Shown: positions 1 through 7,290 of the stretch, one piece after another
Numbering within the stretch: the stretch's first letter is position 1
How the letters are laid out: every line of letters begins with the position of its first letter
Program-made: the position numbers and the translations under genes
Assembly (NCBI GenBank): GCA_043810345.1
Contig: JBDROF010000116.1
Location: 1 to 26,560 of the forward strand
Direction: 5' to 3'
DNA from: QYOJ01 sp043810345
Lineage (GTDB): Bacteria; Bacteroidota; Bacteroidia; Bacteroidales; FEN-979
DNA length: 26,560 nt
Notes under the pieces: generated by a model
The model's input: only the letters and a program-made list of their open reading frames with translations
What the model was told of the DNA's origin: nothing
Database searches by the model: none

Positions 1-132
1 ATTTTTGATGAAGCCACCTCCTCGCTGGATTATGAAACCGAATCGGATATAATGGAACATAGTTTTAATAAGGAGCAACAGATCTGGTTCGATACTCTGG
101 CCGGATCCCTCAACAAGGAACTTGGGTATTGA
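1..132 (+). CDS. ABC transporter ATP-binding protein, C-terminal fragment (5' end outside window)
   Basis: Frame 1 is open from the first base to a TGA at 130-132. It opens with FDEATSSLD, the Walker B/D-loop signature of an ABC transporter ATPase; DYETESDIMEH continues the helix that normally follows. In exporters the next 15-25 residues contain a beta-strand and the H-loop histidine (about I-x-I-A-H-R-L). Here the protein instead runs through NKEQQIWFDT and ends 23 residues after MEH with no His switch. The H-loop sequence is not found in the other two forward frames of this stretch. The nucleotide-binding domain is therefore truncated or rearranged at its C-terminus, or this is a decaying copy. 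The gene ends 28 bp before the methyltransferase, so the two may be co-transcribed. Substrate cannot be inferred from this fragment. Confidence 0.8.
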   Translation: MFDEATSSLDYETESDIMEHSFNKEQQIWFDTLAGSLNKELGY

Positions 133-143
133 AGGGATAAAAT

Positions 144-149
144 AGGAGG
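144..149 (+). promoter_or_regulatory. Shine-Dalgarno sequence of the methyltransferase gene
   Basis: AGGAGG lies 11 nt upstream of the ATG at 161. It is a full consensus Shine-Dalgarno sequence, which is unusual in this window where most genes start after A/T-rich leaders. It supports the chosen methyltransferase start. Confidence 0.6.
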
Positions 150-160
150 AAAAAAAGAAA

Positions 161-931
161 ATGAAGTTCTCTATCTGGGAATGGTTGTTCAGAATCTGGT
201 ATTGGTATGTGAATAAAGTAGATAAACATGCTGAAATCCTATTTATGAACTACGGATATAGTGATAAAGATCAGGAGATTCTGCTGGATGAACAAAACGA
301 ACCCAATCGTTACTCAATCCAGCTTTACCATCATCTGGCAAGTGTTACAGAGATCAGGAACAAAGACATTGTTGAAATTGGTTGTGGCAGAGGAGGAGGA
401 TTGTCATACATCACGAAGAATTTTTCCCCTGCCTCGGCGAAAGGGGTAGATCGGTGTAAACAGGCTGTGTCGTTTTGTAACCGGCACTATTCTATGGATG
501 GTTTATCGTTTTTACAGGGCGATGCCCAGCATCTATGTCTTGAGAATAACACCTGTGATGTAGTGATCAATCTCGAATCCTCGCACCGTTATCAGGATAT
601 GAAGGCATTCCTGGGAGAGGTTTACCGTATTTTACGTCCCGGTGGATACTTCTTATTCGCAGATTTTCGATACAACAATGAAATAGAAGAGATGAAAAAG
701 GAGCTGAAGTTGAGTGGGATGACATTGCTAACAGAAAGAATGATTAATCAGGAAGTAGTTGCTGCCCTGGAGTTGGATGATGCACGCAGGCGCAAACTTG
801 TAAAAAAGCTGACCCCGGGATTTCTTCATAAAACAGCCCTGAATTTTGGTGGAACAATTGGTTCTAAAACCTATGATAAGTTAGCATCCCATAAGTTTGT
901 TTATTTCAGCTACGTATTAAAAAAGCAATGA
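161..931 (+). CDS. class I SAM-dependent methyltransferase
   Basis: 256 aa soluble protein with a Methyltransf_11-type Rossmann fold. SAM-binding motif I is VEIGCGRGGG at residues 71-80, the acidic residue ending strand 2 is in GVDRCK (D97), GDA follows at 120-122, and the post-motif region INLESSHRY plus LRPGGYFL (158-165) completes the core. The NLESSHRY...LRPGGYF pattern resembles the group containing the mycobacterial phthiotriol/phenolphthiotriol dimycocerosate methyltransferases and fatty-acid O-methyltransferases, which suggests a lipid or polyketide-like hydroxyl/carboxyl acceptor; this is inference. The start is fixed by AGGAGG at 144-149. It follows the ABC ATPase fragment by 28 bp and precedes a terminator-like hairpin, so it is probably the last gene of that unit. 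Confidence 0.88.
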   Translation: MKFSIWEWLFRIWYWYVNKVDKHAEILFMNYGYSDKDQEILLDEQNEPNRYSIQLYHHLASVTEIRNKDIVEIGCGRGGGLSYITKNFSPASAKGVDRCKQAVSFCNRHYSMDGLSFLQGDAQHLCLENNTCDVVINLESSHRYQDMKAFLGEVYRILRPGGYFLFADFRYNNEIEEMKKELKLSGMTLLTERMINQEVVAALELDDARRRKLVKKLTPGFLHKTALNFGGTIGSKTYDKLASHKFVYFSYVLKKQ

Positions 932-1012
932 GTATAAGAACAGAACACCAGTTAAGCAGGGGAAGCATGTACAAAGAGGTAGAGATCATCTCCTGAAGGC
1001 CACTCTTATTAT

Positions 1013-1044
1013 ACGCCCTGATGGTTCAGGGCTTTGGCGTTTTA
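1013..1044 (+). terminator. probable intrinsic terminator after the methyltransferase
   Basis: GCCCTGA (1015-1021) pairs perfectly with TCAGGGC (1026-1032) around a 4-nt loop. An outer ACGCC/GGCGT pair (1013-1017 with 1036-1040) offers an alternative pairing, and TTTT follows. It lies about 80 bp after the methyltransferase stop and before the promoter of the next gene. Confidence 0.6.
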
Positions 1045-1114
1045 TGCCACAAACCAGGGAATCTTATTTACGTAAAGAAAGGGGTCGATCTTAATTTCTC
1101 TTTGGGGGAAAAAT

Positions 1115-1146
1115 TTTGGAATTCAATAACAAAAGAGTTAGATTTG
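1115..1146 (+). promoter_or_regulatory. Bacteroidota-type promoter of the OmpA/HHH operon
   Basis: TTTG at 1115-1118 and TAGATTTG at 1139-1146 (consensus TAnnTTTG) are separated by 20 nt, matching the -33/-7 promoter architecture of Bacteroidota. Transcription would start near 1153, about 28 nt before the ATG at 1181. This argues against the in-frame TTG at 1157 as the start codon. Confidence 0.6.
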
Positions 1147-1180
1147 GCTCAAATACTTGAAGACAACAAATTTTTTAAAA

Positions 1181-2050
1181 ATGAAACATGTAACTCTTTG
1201 GGTCATTCTGTTGATTCTATGGATAGCAGGAGCCAGTTATTGTTATGTTTGCAACATCCAAAAAGATTGCGGATGCGATGAACCCATCTACGCTATTCCG
1301 GGATTAATTATTCAGGATGGCGATTTTAGTGCATCAGATGATAACAATTTGTATTTCGGCTACGGTAATTCCGATTTAGTGGTACCCCATTGCATTAAAC
1401 GAGATTTAAAAGGGTTGGTTTATTACCTCAACGAAAACAAAAGTCGGCAGTTGGTTTTAATAGGAATGTACGACAGCGATGAAAACGGCAATGCCACTTT
1501 GGGCTTGACGAGAGCCGATTCTTTAAGAGTATTTCTTATTGGATTAGGAGCCGATGCCAATCAAATCTCCATTTCTTTTAAACAAAACAATGAATTGACC
1601 TTTGATCCTGAGAATACGCGTTCATATGGTGCTATGGATTACAATTTTAGCAGCTTACTTGATTGCACAACGGATTTGTCGGAAGACGAGCTCCTGGATT
1701 TGATCGCGAGATTGAAAACCCCTCAACAAATATATTACGAATCGGGTAGTAGCATCATGGATTATACTCCTGATATGCATAAATATATCTCAGATCTTTC
1801 CTATTATTTGTGCAAATACCCCGATAGTAAAATATCAGTTATAGGACATACCGATTCAATTGGGGAGCGAGAAATGAACCTGCAACTAAGTATTGACAGG
1901 GCCAATAATTTAAAAGCGTATTTGCTCAGTAAAAATATTAGCGAGGAGGCAATTGAACTGGACGGAAAAGGGCCTGACGACCCGATTGCTGATAATGATA
2001 CGGAAGAAGGCAGAGCAATGAATCGAAGAGTTGAAATAAAATTAATTTAA
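1181..2050 (+). CDS. membrane-anchored protein with two tandem OmpA-like domains
   Basis: 289 aa from the ATG at 1181; an in-frame TTG at 1157 would add 8 residues but falls at the predicted transcript start. The N-terminus has one hydrophobic segment (about residues 5-23, VTLWVILLILWIAG) followed by a Cys-rich stretch (CYVCNIQKDCGC). The C-terminal third is a clear OmpA-like peptidoglycan-binding domain: VIGHTDSIGEREMNLQLSID, RANNLKAYL and the closing GRAMNRRVEIKL. The first half carries a diverged copy of the same fold (LVLIGMYDSDENGN... LTRADSLRVFL), giving a tandem arrangement. Function is probably to tie the envelope to peptidoglycan; whether the N-terminus is a retained anchor or a cleaved signal is unsure. 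The next gene, 27 bp downstream, is probably co-transcribed. The stretch looks more AT-rich than the middle of the window. Confidence 0.85.
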   Translation: MKHVTLWVILLILWIAGASYCYVCNIQKDCGCDEPIYAIPGLIIQDGDFSASDDNNLYFGYGNSDLVVPHCIKRDLKGLVYYLNENKSRQLVLIGMYDSDENGNATLGLTRADSLRVFLIGLGADANQISISFKQNNELTFDPENTRSYGAMDYNFSSLLDCTTDLSEDELLDLIARLKTPQQIYYESGSSIMDYTPDMHKYISDLSYYLCKYPDSKISVIGHTDSIGEREMNLQLSIDRANNLKAYLLSKNISEEAIELDGKGPDDPIADNDTEEGRAMNRRVEIKLI

Positions 2051-2077
2051 GTATAACCCCAGTTAAAAAATAAAAAA

Positions 2078-2587
2078 ATGGCTGAAAGATTTACATCAGA
2101 TTTAACCTTTATCCTGATTGCTCTAATCGGAGCGGCAATATTAGGTTTTATCATCGGTTGGCTCCTCAGAGGAGGCAGAATCAAATTATTAACGGAGGAG
2201 ATAGCAAGCCTCAAAAAAAAGTTGGGCGATTGTGAAGGAAAATTACTATCGGCAGCAAGAACGAACGTTACCGCATCGAACTATGATAGTACAGCCTTAA
2301 ATGCAGTATTTGGGAAACATTTCAATGAAAATGACCTGAAAATCGTAGAAGGTATTGGACCGGTAATTGAAGGTATTTTGCATCGTGCAGGGATCAATAC
2401 CTGGTTGGAATTATCTAATACTTTACCCTCAAGAATCAGGGCAATACTTGACGCAGAGGACGAGGAAAAATTCAGAATACACGACCCGGCAACATGGCCT
2501 GAGCAAGCAGGAATGGCGCACAGGGGAGAGTGGAAAGCACTAGTTGAATATCAGGAGGTTTTAGTCGGAGGTAAACCGCCCGAATAA
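2078..2587 (+). CDS. membrane-anchored helix-hairpin-helix protein
   Basis: 169 aa. One N-terminal transmembrane helix (about residues 10-31, ending GWLLRGG) is followed by a short coiled coil (ITEEIASLKKKL-like, about 36-55). A helix-hairpin-helix segment begins at about residue 85 (LKIVEGIGPVIEGILHRAGI), with the conserved tail HDPATWPEQAGMA...WKALVEYQEVLVGG. This HHH plus WPEQA tail is typical of proteins annotated as predicted 5' DNA nuclease/H3TH-like, but no catalytic acidic cluster is visible, so nucleic-acid or protein binding is more likely than cleavage. It is the second gene of a pair with the double OmpA-like protein; the leader is an A-rich run before the ATG. Function unknown. 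Confidence 0.8.
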   Translation: MAERFTSDLTFILIALIGAAILGFIIGWLLRGGRIKLLTEEIASLKKKLGDCEGKLLSAARTNVTASNYDSTALNAVFGKHFNENDLKIVEGIGPVIEGILHRAGINTWLELSNTLPSRIRAILDAEDEEKFRIHDPATWPEQAGMAHRGEWKALVEYQEVLVGGKPPE

Positions 2588-2648
2588 TAACCTAATGCCC
2601 CCGTCACGGATTACAATTATTAATTCCATCATAAAATTAAACTTTCAC

Positions 2649-2656
2649 TATCTTTG
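2649..2656 (+). promoter_or_regulatory. candidate -7 promoter box for mscS
   Basis: TATCTTTG matches the TAnnTTTG box. No good -33 TTTG is seen 19-21 nt upstream, and the resulting leader would be about 155 nt, so the assignment is tentative. Confidence 0.35.
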
Positions 2657-2817
2657 ATCTCCATCAATTGATCGTTTATGTGAGATTACAAGGCTCTAGA
2701 CAACGTGGCTGTTTTCCTGATGTTCTGAGCCGGATCAGCGGACTAATCCTGGCTTCTGTTGCAATAGATAGAATTTTTACCGGGATAAAAATGTATTTCT
2801 AACCAAATCGAAAAACA

Positions 2818-3639
2818 ATGGAAAAATACCTTAACCAACTGCTGGAAATGGTTGTGAATTATGGCCCGAAAGTGCTCGGCGGCATTCTTATCCTAATTGT
2901 CGGATTGTGGCTGACCAATATCATTACACGCTGGATCTCCAGGATAATGGAGCAACGAAATCTGGACGTCTCTCTTCGGCCGTTCCTGAGAACAATGATT
3001 AGCACATTGATGCGAGTACTGGTAATCATTATTGCGCTTGGGATGATCGGAATTCAGATGATGTCGTTTATTGCCATTCTGGGTGCTGCTACTCTGGCTG
3101 TCGGCTTGGCGCTTCAGGGCACATTTCAAAACTTTGCAGGAGGTGTGATGATCCTCATTTTCAAGCCTTACAGTGTAGGTGACTTGATTGAAGTTCAAGG
3201 GTTTCTCGGAAAGGTCAGCGAGATTCAGATTTTCAATACCATCATTATCACACGAGATCACAAAGTGATTATTATACCCAATGGAGGCCTCTCAAACAGC
3301 GCCCTGATCAACTACTCTAAAGAACCCCTGCGGGAAGTCGAATGGACCTTTGGGATTGCCTATGGCGACGATATAGATAAAGCCAAATCAGTCTTGATGA
3401 ACCTGATTAAGGAAGATACTCGCATCCTGACCGACCCGGAGCCCTCGGTGGCTGTAAGTGAACTGGCCGATAGCTCTGTGAATTTTATAGTCCAAGTGTT
3501 CGTCATTAATAAGGACTACTGGGATGTCTTGTTTGCTATGAACGAAAACGTTTACAAAGCATTCGGAAAGGAAGGACTCAATATTCCTTTCCCGCAGATG
3601 GATGTCCACCTGCATCAATCTATCGAAAAACTTTTCTAA
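2818..3639 (+). CDS. mscS: small-conductance mechanosensitive channel, MscS family
   Basis: 273 aa, close to the 286 aa of E. coli MscS. Three transmembrane helices are visible: about 20-37, 60-80 and the pore-lining TM3 at about 84-112, with the Gly/Ala-rich pattern GAATLAVGLALQGTFQNFAGGV typical of MscS (slightly over one helix). The beta domain follows (KPYSVGDLIEVQG, then IFNTIIITRDHKVIIIPNG) and a mixed alpha/beta C-terminal domain ends at FPQMDVHLHQ. It opens under membrane tension to release solutes during hypo-osmotic shock. It stands alone, facing the tRNA-Ser gene, about 230 bp after the HHH gene. Confidence 0.95.
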   Translation: MEKYLNQLLEMVVNYGPKVLGGILILIVGLWLTNIITRWISRIMEQRNLDVSLRPFLRTMISTLMRVLVIIIALGMIGIQMMSFIAILGAATLAVGLALQGTFQNFAGGVMILIFKPYSVGDLIEVQGFLGKVSEIQIFNTIIITRDHKVIIIPNGGLSNSALINYSKEPLREVEWTFGIAYGDDIDKAKSVLMNLIKEDTRILTDPEPSVAVSELADSSVNFIVQVFVINKDYWDVLFAMNENVYKAFGKEGLNIPFPQMDVHLHQSIEKLF

Positions 3640-3722
3640 ATCCAGCTATACTACCTTGTACCCTTCGTTAAGCTAACTCTTCCTACTGCCAAGTGTGTTC
3701 GGGTCTTACACCCTATAGTTAT

Positions 3723-3737
3723 CGCCCATGCCGGGCG
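3723..3737. terminator. weak hairpin between mscS and tRNA-Ser
   Basis: CGCCC (3723-3727) and GGGCG (3733-3737) form a 5-bp stem with a 5-nt loop between two convergent genes. Neither strand has a T-run directly after it, so a role in termination is only suggested by position. Confidence 0.25.
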
Positions 3738-3793
3738 CACAAAAATAAAGCGTTATAATCATTTGAATTATACCACTTTATAATAATATAATG

Positions 3794-3882
3794 CGGAGAG
3801 ACAGGGATTCGAACCCTGGGTCCCGATTCCTCGGGACAACGGTTTTCGAGACCGCCCCAATCGACCACTCTGGCATCTCTCC
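3794..3882 (-). tRNA. tRNA-Ser(CGA)
   Basis: The minus strand folds into an 89-nt class II tRNA. The acceptor stem GGAGAGA/TCTCTCC is perfect, the anticodon loop is CTCGAAA (anticodon CGA, reading UCG), the long variable arm is TCCCGAGGAATCGGGA, and the T arm is CAGGG-TTCGAAT-CCCTG. The 3' CCA is not encoded. Confidence 0.95.
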
Positions 3883-3892
3883 TGGGGGGGTG

Positions 3893-3900
3893 CAAAAATA
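3893..3900 (-). promoter_or_regulatory. -7 promoter box of tRNA-Ser
   Basis: The minus strand reads TATTTTTG (TAnnTTTG), ending 10 nt before the first base of tRNA-Ser. The spacing is similar to that at tRNA-His (12 nt). Confidence 0.5.
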
Positions 3901-3987
3901 CGAAGCTTTAATTGATAAAAAAGCAATCGTTGATCCATAAATCATGACTATTCGTCCATTATTGTTTTTTTTTTGATTGTTTCAAAA

Positions 3988-3995
3988 TACCTTTG
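3988..3995 (+). promoter_or_regulatory. -7 promoter box of the GWxTD-like gene
   Basis: TACCTTTG lies 26 nt upstream of the ATG at 4022. The upstream T-rich tract has no well-spaced TTTG element. Confidence 0.45.
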
Positions 3996-4021
3996 CCCGG
4001 TATTCAAAAAAATCATTACAT

Positions 4022-5485
4022 ATGAAAAACTATCTGATAATCATATTTCTGATGATATGGAGTGGCACGGCCTCCGTGACGGGAGGTAATCTCTGGGCCT
4101 ATCTCTCTTACGCTACCTTCAACTCCCCGGAAGGCCCATTCATCGAAACCTACCTCTCGGTGGATGCAAAAAGCGTTGTATTTACCCGGTTAAATGACGG
4201 AAAATTCCAGGGAACAGTGAACATCATCATGACCTTCAAACAGAACAACGAGATCAAAGCCTTTAAAAAGTACGAACTGAAGAGCCCAATTATAGCAGAT
4301 ACCAACAAGATCGATTTCCATTTCATTGATCAGCAGCGGTTCCTGCTTCCCAATGGTACGTATGAGTTCGAAGTGCAACTTGCCGACCAGAATAAAAAAG
4401 CAGAGGTGACGCCCTATAGTCAGACAGTTACCATCAACTACCCGGAAACCAAACCGTCCATCTCTGGAATTGAACTGGTGAAGAGTTATACACGCAGCGA
4501 CAAAGCCAGCGAGATCAATAAATCAGGATACGACCTGATCCCCTATGTGTACAGTTTTTATCCGCAAAGCGATAGCAAACTGACCTTTTATTGCGAGCTG
4601 TACAACATGGGGAAACGGGTAGGTGAGGGTGAAAAATACTTGCTCATCTACTTCGTGGAGACGCTGGAGAACGGACAACAGGTAAAAGACCTGGCCAAAG
4701 TGAAAAAAGAGACAGCCAAAGAGGTAACGGTCGTCCTGTCGGATCTCAACATCATCAACCTCCCAACCGGAAACTATCACCTGGTGGTGGAAGCAAGGGA
4801 CCAGCAGAACCAGGTGATTACTTCCAGGAAACTTTTCTTCCAGCGGAGTAACCCCTATGCCAGATTGACCATCAGCGATCTTTCCATCGCTAATCCGGCC
4901 AACTCGTTTGTGGAGAAGTATAACAACATTGATACCCTGAGGGAATATGTTAGTTCCACCTATCCCGTCTCTTCAGCGCTGGAAAAGAACTTCCTGAAAG
5001 GGAATCTGAGAACAGCTGATGTGTTCACCCTACAGCAATATTTCCTGGGTTTCTGGCAGCGCCGCAATCCGGAGGATCCTGAAAAGGCCTGGGAGGCTTA
5101 TAAATACCTGGTTGAAGTGGCGCAGCATAACTTCGGAACCCCGGTAAAAAAAGGGTACCAGAGTGACCGGGGCCGGGTTTTCCTTCAATATGGAGCCCCC
5201 AATGTAAGGGCCGAACGATACAACGAACCCAGCAACTATCCCTATGAAATCTGGCAATACTACACCCTGGGCAACCAGAGCAACCGGAAGTTTGTCTTCT
5301 ACTCGCCGGATATGGTTACCAGCGACTTCTTCCTGCTTCATTCCGATGCCATCGGGGAGATCCATAATCAAAGGTGGCAGGTTGATCTCAGGAGCCGGAT
5401 CTATCAAACCATCGACATCACCGACACCCAGGTGATCAACTCCTGGGGGGATATGCAGGATGACTACTGGACCTTGCCCAATTAA
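4022..5485 (+). CDS. GWxTD-like domain protein, secreted
   Basis: 487 aa from the ATG at 4022; the upstream in-frame extension overlaps the promoter and is rejected. A signal peptide spans about residues 1-22 (MKNYLIIIFLMIWSGTASV). The first 270 residues are beta-rich repeats without a recognised family. The C-terminal third matches the GWxTD-domain family of Bacteroidota: FWQRRNPEDPEKAW, then residues 378-396 GYQSDRGRVFLQYGAPNVR, then YPYEIWQYY. The name-giving GWxTD is GYQSD here (residues 378-382), so W and T are replaced while the downstream DRGRVFLQYG is kept. Function of the family is unknown; export to the periplasm or cell surface is likely. Its stop codon lies inside an AT-rich word repeat. 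Confidence 0.85.
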   Translation: MKNYLIIIFLMIWSGTASVTGGNLWAYLSYATFNSPEGPFIETYLSVDAKSVVFTRLNDGKFQGTVNIIMTFKQNNEIKAFKKYELKSPIIADTNKIDFHFIDQQRFLLPNGTYEFEVQLADQNKKAEVTPYSQTVTINYPETKPSISGIELVKSYTRSDKASEINKSGYDLIPYVYSFYPQSDSKLTFYCELYNMGKRVGEGEKYLLIYFVETLENGQQVKDLAKVKKETAKEVTVVLSDLNIINLPTGNYHLVVEARDQQNQVITSRKLFFQRSNPYARLTISDLSIANPANSFVEKYNNIDTLREYVSSTYPVSSALEKNFLKGNLRTADVFTLQQYFLGFWQRRNPEDPEKAWEAYKYLVEVAQHNFGTPVKKGYQSDRGRVFLQYGAPNVRAERYNEPSNYPYEIWQYYTLGNQSNRKFVFYSPDMVTSDFFLLHSDAIGEIHNQRWQVDLRSRIYQTIDITDTQVINSWGDMQDDYWTLPN

Positions 5486-5624
5486 GAATTAAGAATTACG
5501 AATTAAGAATTTAAAATTAAGGGGGAGAATTCTGTACCTTTGCGTCTTACATTCACCCAGAATCCCGAATCACGATAGCTTTATAACAATCATTCGTAAT
5601 TCGTAATTCGTAATTCGTAATTCT
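5480..5624. repeat. inverted word repeat around a promoter (AATTACGAATT words)
   Basis: The block 5480-5520 repeats AATTAAGAATT/AATTACGAATT words, and 5592-5624 repeats ATTCGTA four times. Positions 5492-5510 and 5606-5624 are inverted copies matching at 18 of 19 positions, separated by about 95 bp that contain the TACCTTTG promoter box of the next gene. The left copy starts over the stop codon of the GWxTD-like gene, and the right copy ends 3 bp before the GT2 start codon. Only a read-through transcript would contain both arms. Confidence 0.75.
5535..5542 (+). promoter_or_regulatory. -7 promoter box of the GT2 gene
   Basis: TACCTTTG matches TAnnTTTG and would start transcription about 80 nt before the ATG at 5628. 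It sits between the two arms of the inverted repeat. Confidence 0.45.
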
Positions 5625-5627
5625 CTG

Positions 5628-6653
5628 ATGCCTAAGGTTGCTGTCGTCATTCTCAACTGGAACGGGAAAACATACCTGGAACAGTTTCTTCCTTTGTTGG
5701 TCGAATATTCCGATGCTGACGTTGAGATCATTGTAGCCGACAACGCCTCTTCGGATGACTCCGTTTCGTTCGTGCAGCAATCTCTTCCAAACATCCGGAT
5801 CATCAGGAATCCTAAGAATGAAGGATTCGCCCGTGGGTATAACCTGGCACTAAAGCAGGTGAAGGCCGACTATTATGTGCTGTTGAACTCCGATATCGAA
5901 GTCACACCCAACTGGATCCACCCGCTGATCTCACTCATGGAGAGTGATCCAAGTATCGGAGCCTGTCAACCCAAGATCCGTTCATACCACCAGCGTGACG
6001 AATTTGAATATGCTGGAGCGGCCGGAGGTTTCATGGATGAATTTGGATATCCCTTTTGCCGCGGCAGAATGTTTCTTACGATCGAGAAAGATACAGGTCA
6101 GTATGACGACGAGGTTGAGATCTCCTGGGCCACCGGAGCCTGTCTCTTTGTGAAAAGTGAATTATTCCACCTCTTGGGAGGATTCGATGAGGATTTCTTT
6201 GCTCACATGGAGGAGATCGACTTTTGCTGGAGACTTCACAATTTCGGCTACCGGGTGATGTATTGTCCCGGTTCCATGGTCTACCATATTGGCGGCGGAA
6301 CACTCCCCAAGGTATCCGGGCGGAAAACTTACCTGAACTTCCGGAACAACTTCATGTTGCTGTATAAAAACCTCCCTTCAAAGTACCTGTTCAAAGTCTT
6401 TGGTACCCGGGTGATCCTCGATGGTGTAGCTGCCTATAAGTTCCTCTTCCAGGCAGGCTTCAAAGATTTCTGGGCCGTGGCCCACGCCCATATCAGTTTC
6501 TACAAAGCGCTGCCATCTTTGCACCGGAAGCGGAAACAGCTGAAACATGGAAGTATGAAGATGATGTATAAGCGAAACATCGTGGCGGAGTACTACCTGA
6601 GGGGGAAGAGGCGATTTTCGGAACTGGATCCGGAAAAATTCTTTCAATCATAG
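5628..6653 (+). CDS. glycosyltransferase family 2
   Basis: 341 aa GT-A fold enzyme. The N-terminal nucleotide-binding strand is VAVVILNWNGKTYLEQFL (residues 4-21), followed by ADNASSDDS (37-45), the DxD-like LLNSDIEV (85-92) that binds the metal and NDP-sugar, GFDEDFFAHMEEIDFCWR (185-202) carrying the catalytic acidic residues, and a C-terminal YHIGGGT. The family builds rhamnan-, O-antigen- and exopolysaccharide-type glycans at the cytoplasmic membrane; donor and acceptor cannot be told. No transmembrane helix is evident, so it is probably soluble or peripheral. No other polysaccharide genes adjoin it. The ATG directly follows repeat DNA and has no Shine-Dalgarno sequence. Confidence 0.92.
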   Translation: MPKVAVVILNWNGKTYLEQFLPLLVEYSDADVEIIVADNASSDDSVSFVQQSLPNIRIIRNPKNEGFARGYNLALKQVKADYYVLLNSDIEVTPNWIHPLISLMESDPSIGACQPKIRSYHQRDEFEYAGAAGGFMDEFGYPFCRGRMFLTIEKDTGQYDDEVEISWATGACLFVKSELFHLLGGFDEDFFAHMEEIDFCWRLHNFGYRVMYCPGSMVYHIGGGTLPKVSGRKTYLNFRNNFMLLYKNLPSKYLFKVFGTRVILDGVAAYKFLFQAGFKDFWAVAHAHISFYKALPSLHRKRKQLKHGSMKMMYKRNIVAEYYLRGKRRFSELDPEKFFQS

Positions 6654-6659
6654 TACCTA

Positions 6660-6810
6660 TGTAAATTCCAAACAGCAAATTCCAAATAACAAATAATAAC
6701 CAATTTTCAATTTTCAAAATTCCAGGAAGTCCCTCACTTCCTATTTCTGGTTATTGGATATTGGAATATGGAGCTTATTTGGGATTTGGTATTTGATTAT
6801 TGGGTATTTC
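6660..6810. repeat. long imperfect inverted repeat between convergent genes (AATTCCAAATA words)
   Basis: The left half reads as runs of AATTCCAAA/TAACAAATA words, and the right half, on the other strand, reads CCAATAATCAAATACC and similar words. The apex is a perfect hairpin GGAAGT-CCCTC-ACTTCC (6725-6741). The element fills the whole gap between the GT2 and aroQ genes and extends 14 bp into the 3' end of aroQ. It could act as a bidirectional terminator. Confidence 0.7.
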
Positions 6811-7222
6811 TAAGAAAGCTCTCCACTGCCAGCCGGTAGGAATCCAGCCCAAACCCGGTGATGATCCCTTTGACAAAGGGAGAGAGCATGGAGATATGAC
6901 GGAACGTCTCCCTGGCAAAGATATTGGAAATATGTACCTCGATTACCGGGGTCCGGATCGATTTAATTGCATCTGCAATAGCGACCGATGTATGGGTGTA
7001 CCCACCTGCGTTGAGGATGATGCCGTCGTAAAGGAACCCGACCTTCTGCAACGCGTTGATGATCTCCCCTTCTATATTTGACTGGAAATATTCAATCGTC
7101 AGATGAGGGTATTCTTTTCTCAGTTTTTTGAGAAACCCTTCAAAACTCCTGTTCCCATATATGGTTGGTTCCCGTTTCCCCAGCAGGTTCAGATTCGGCC
7201 CGTTGATGATGATTAGTTTCAT
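6797..7222 (-). CDS. aroQ: 3-dehydroquinate dehydratase, type II
   Basis: 141 aa, the usual size of the type II family (140-150 aa). It converts 3-dehydroquinate to 3-dehydroshikimate, the third step of the shikimate pathway, as a cytosolic dodecamer. Visible motifs: NGPNLNLLGKREPTIYG (residues 7-23) with the catalytic Tyr22, NAGGYTHTS (71-79) for substrate binding, and VEVHISN (95-101) with the catalytic His97. The ATG at 7222 begins the conserved MKLIIING; a longer frame upstream translates the decamer repeat and is not used. The last codons (R-N-T-Q-stop) are formed by the arm of the 6660-6810 inverted repeat. No other shikimate genes are nearby. Confidence 0.95.
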   Translation of the reverse strand: MKLIIINGPNLNLLGKREPTIYGNRSFEGFLKKLRKEYPHLTIEYFQSNIEGEIINALQKVGFLYDGIILNAGGYTHTSVAIADAIKSIRTPVIEVHISNIFARETFRHISMLSPFVKGIITGFGLDSYRLAVESFLRNTQ

Positions 7223-7240
7223 AGAGGCAATACGTTGATA

Positions 7241-7248
7241 CAAAGGTA
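7241..7248 (-). promoter_or_regulatory. -7 promoter box of aroQ
   Basis: The minus strand reads TACCTTTG, ending 18 nt before the aroQ ATG. It supports the start at 7222, because the longer upstream frame would begin before the transcript. Confidence 0.5.
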
Positions 7249-7290
7249 ATGGTTTTTTGATAAACAGATGCCGGATACCGGATATGGCAT

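Noticed and set aside
1021..1281. 86-residue frame before the OmpA-like gene
   Set aside because: It starts inside the terminator hairpin, overlaps the promoter and the OmpA-like start in another frame, and has no recognisable features.
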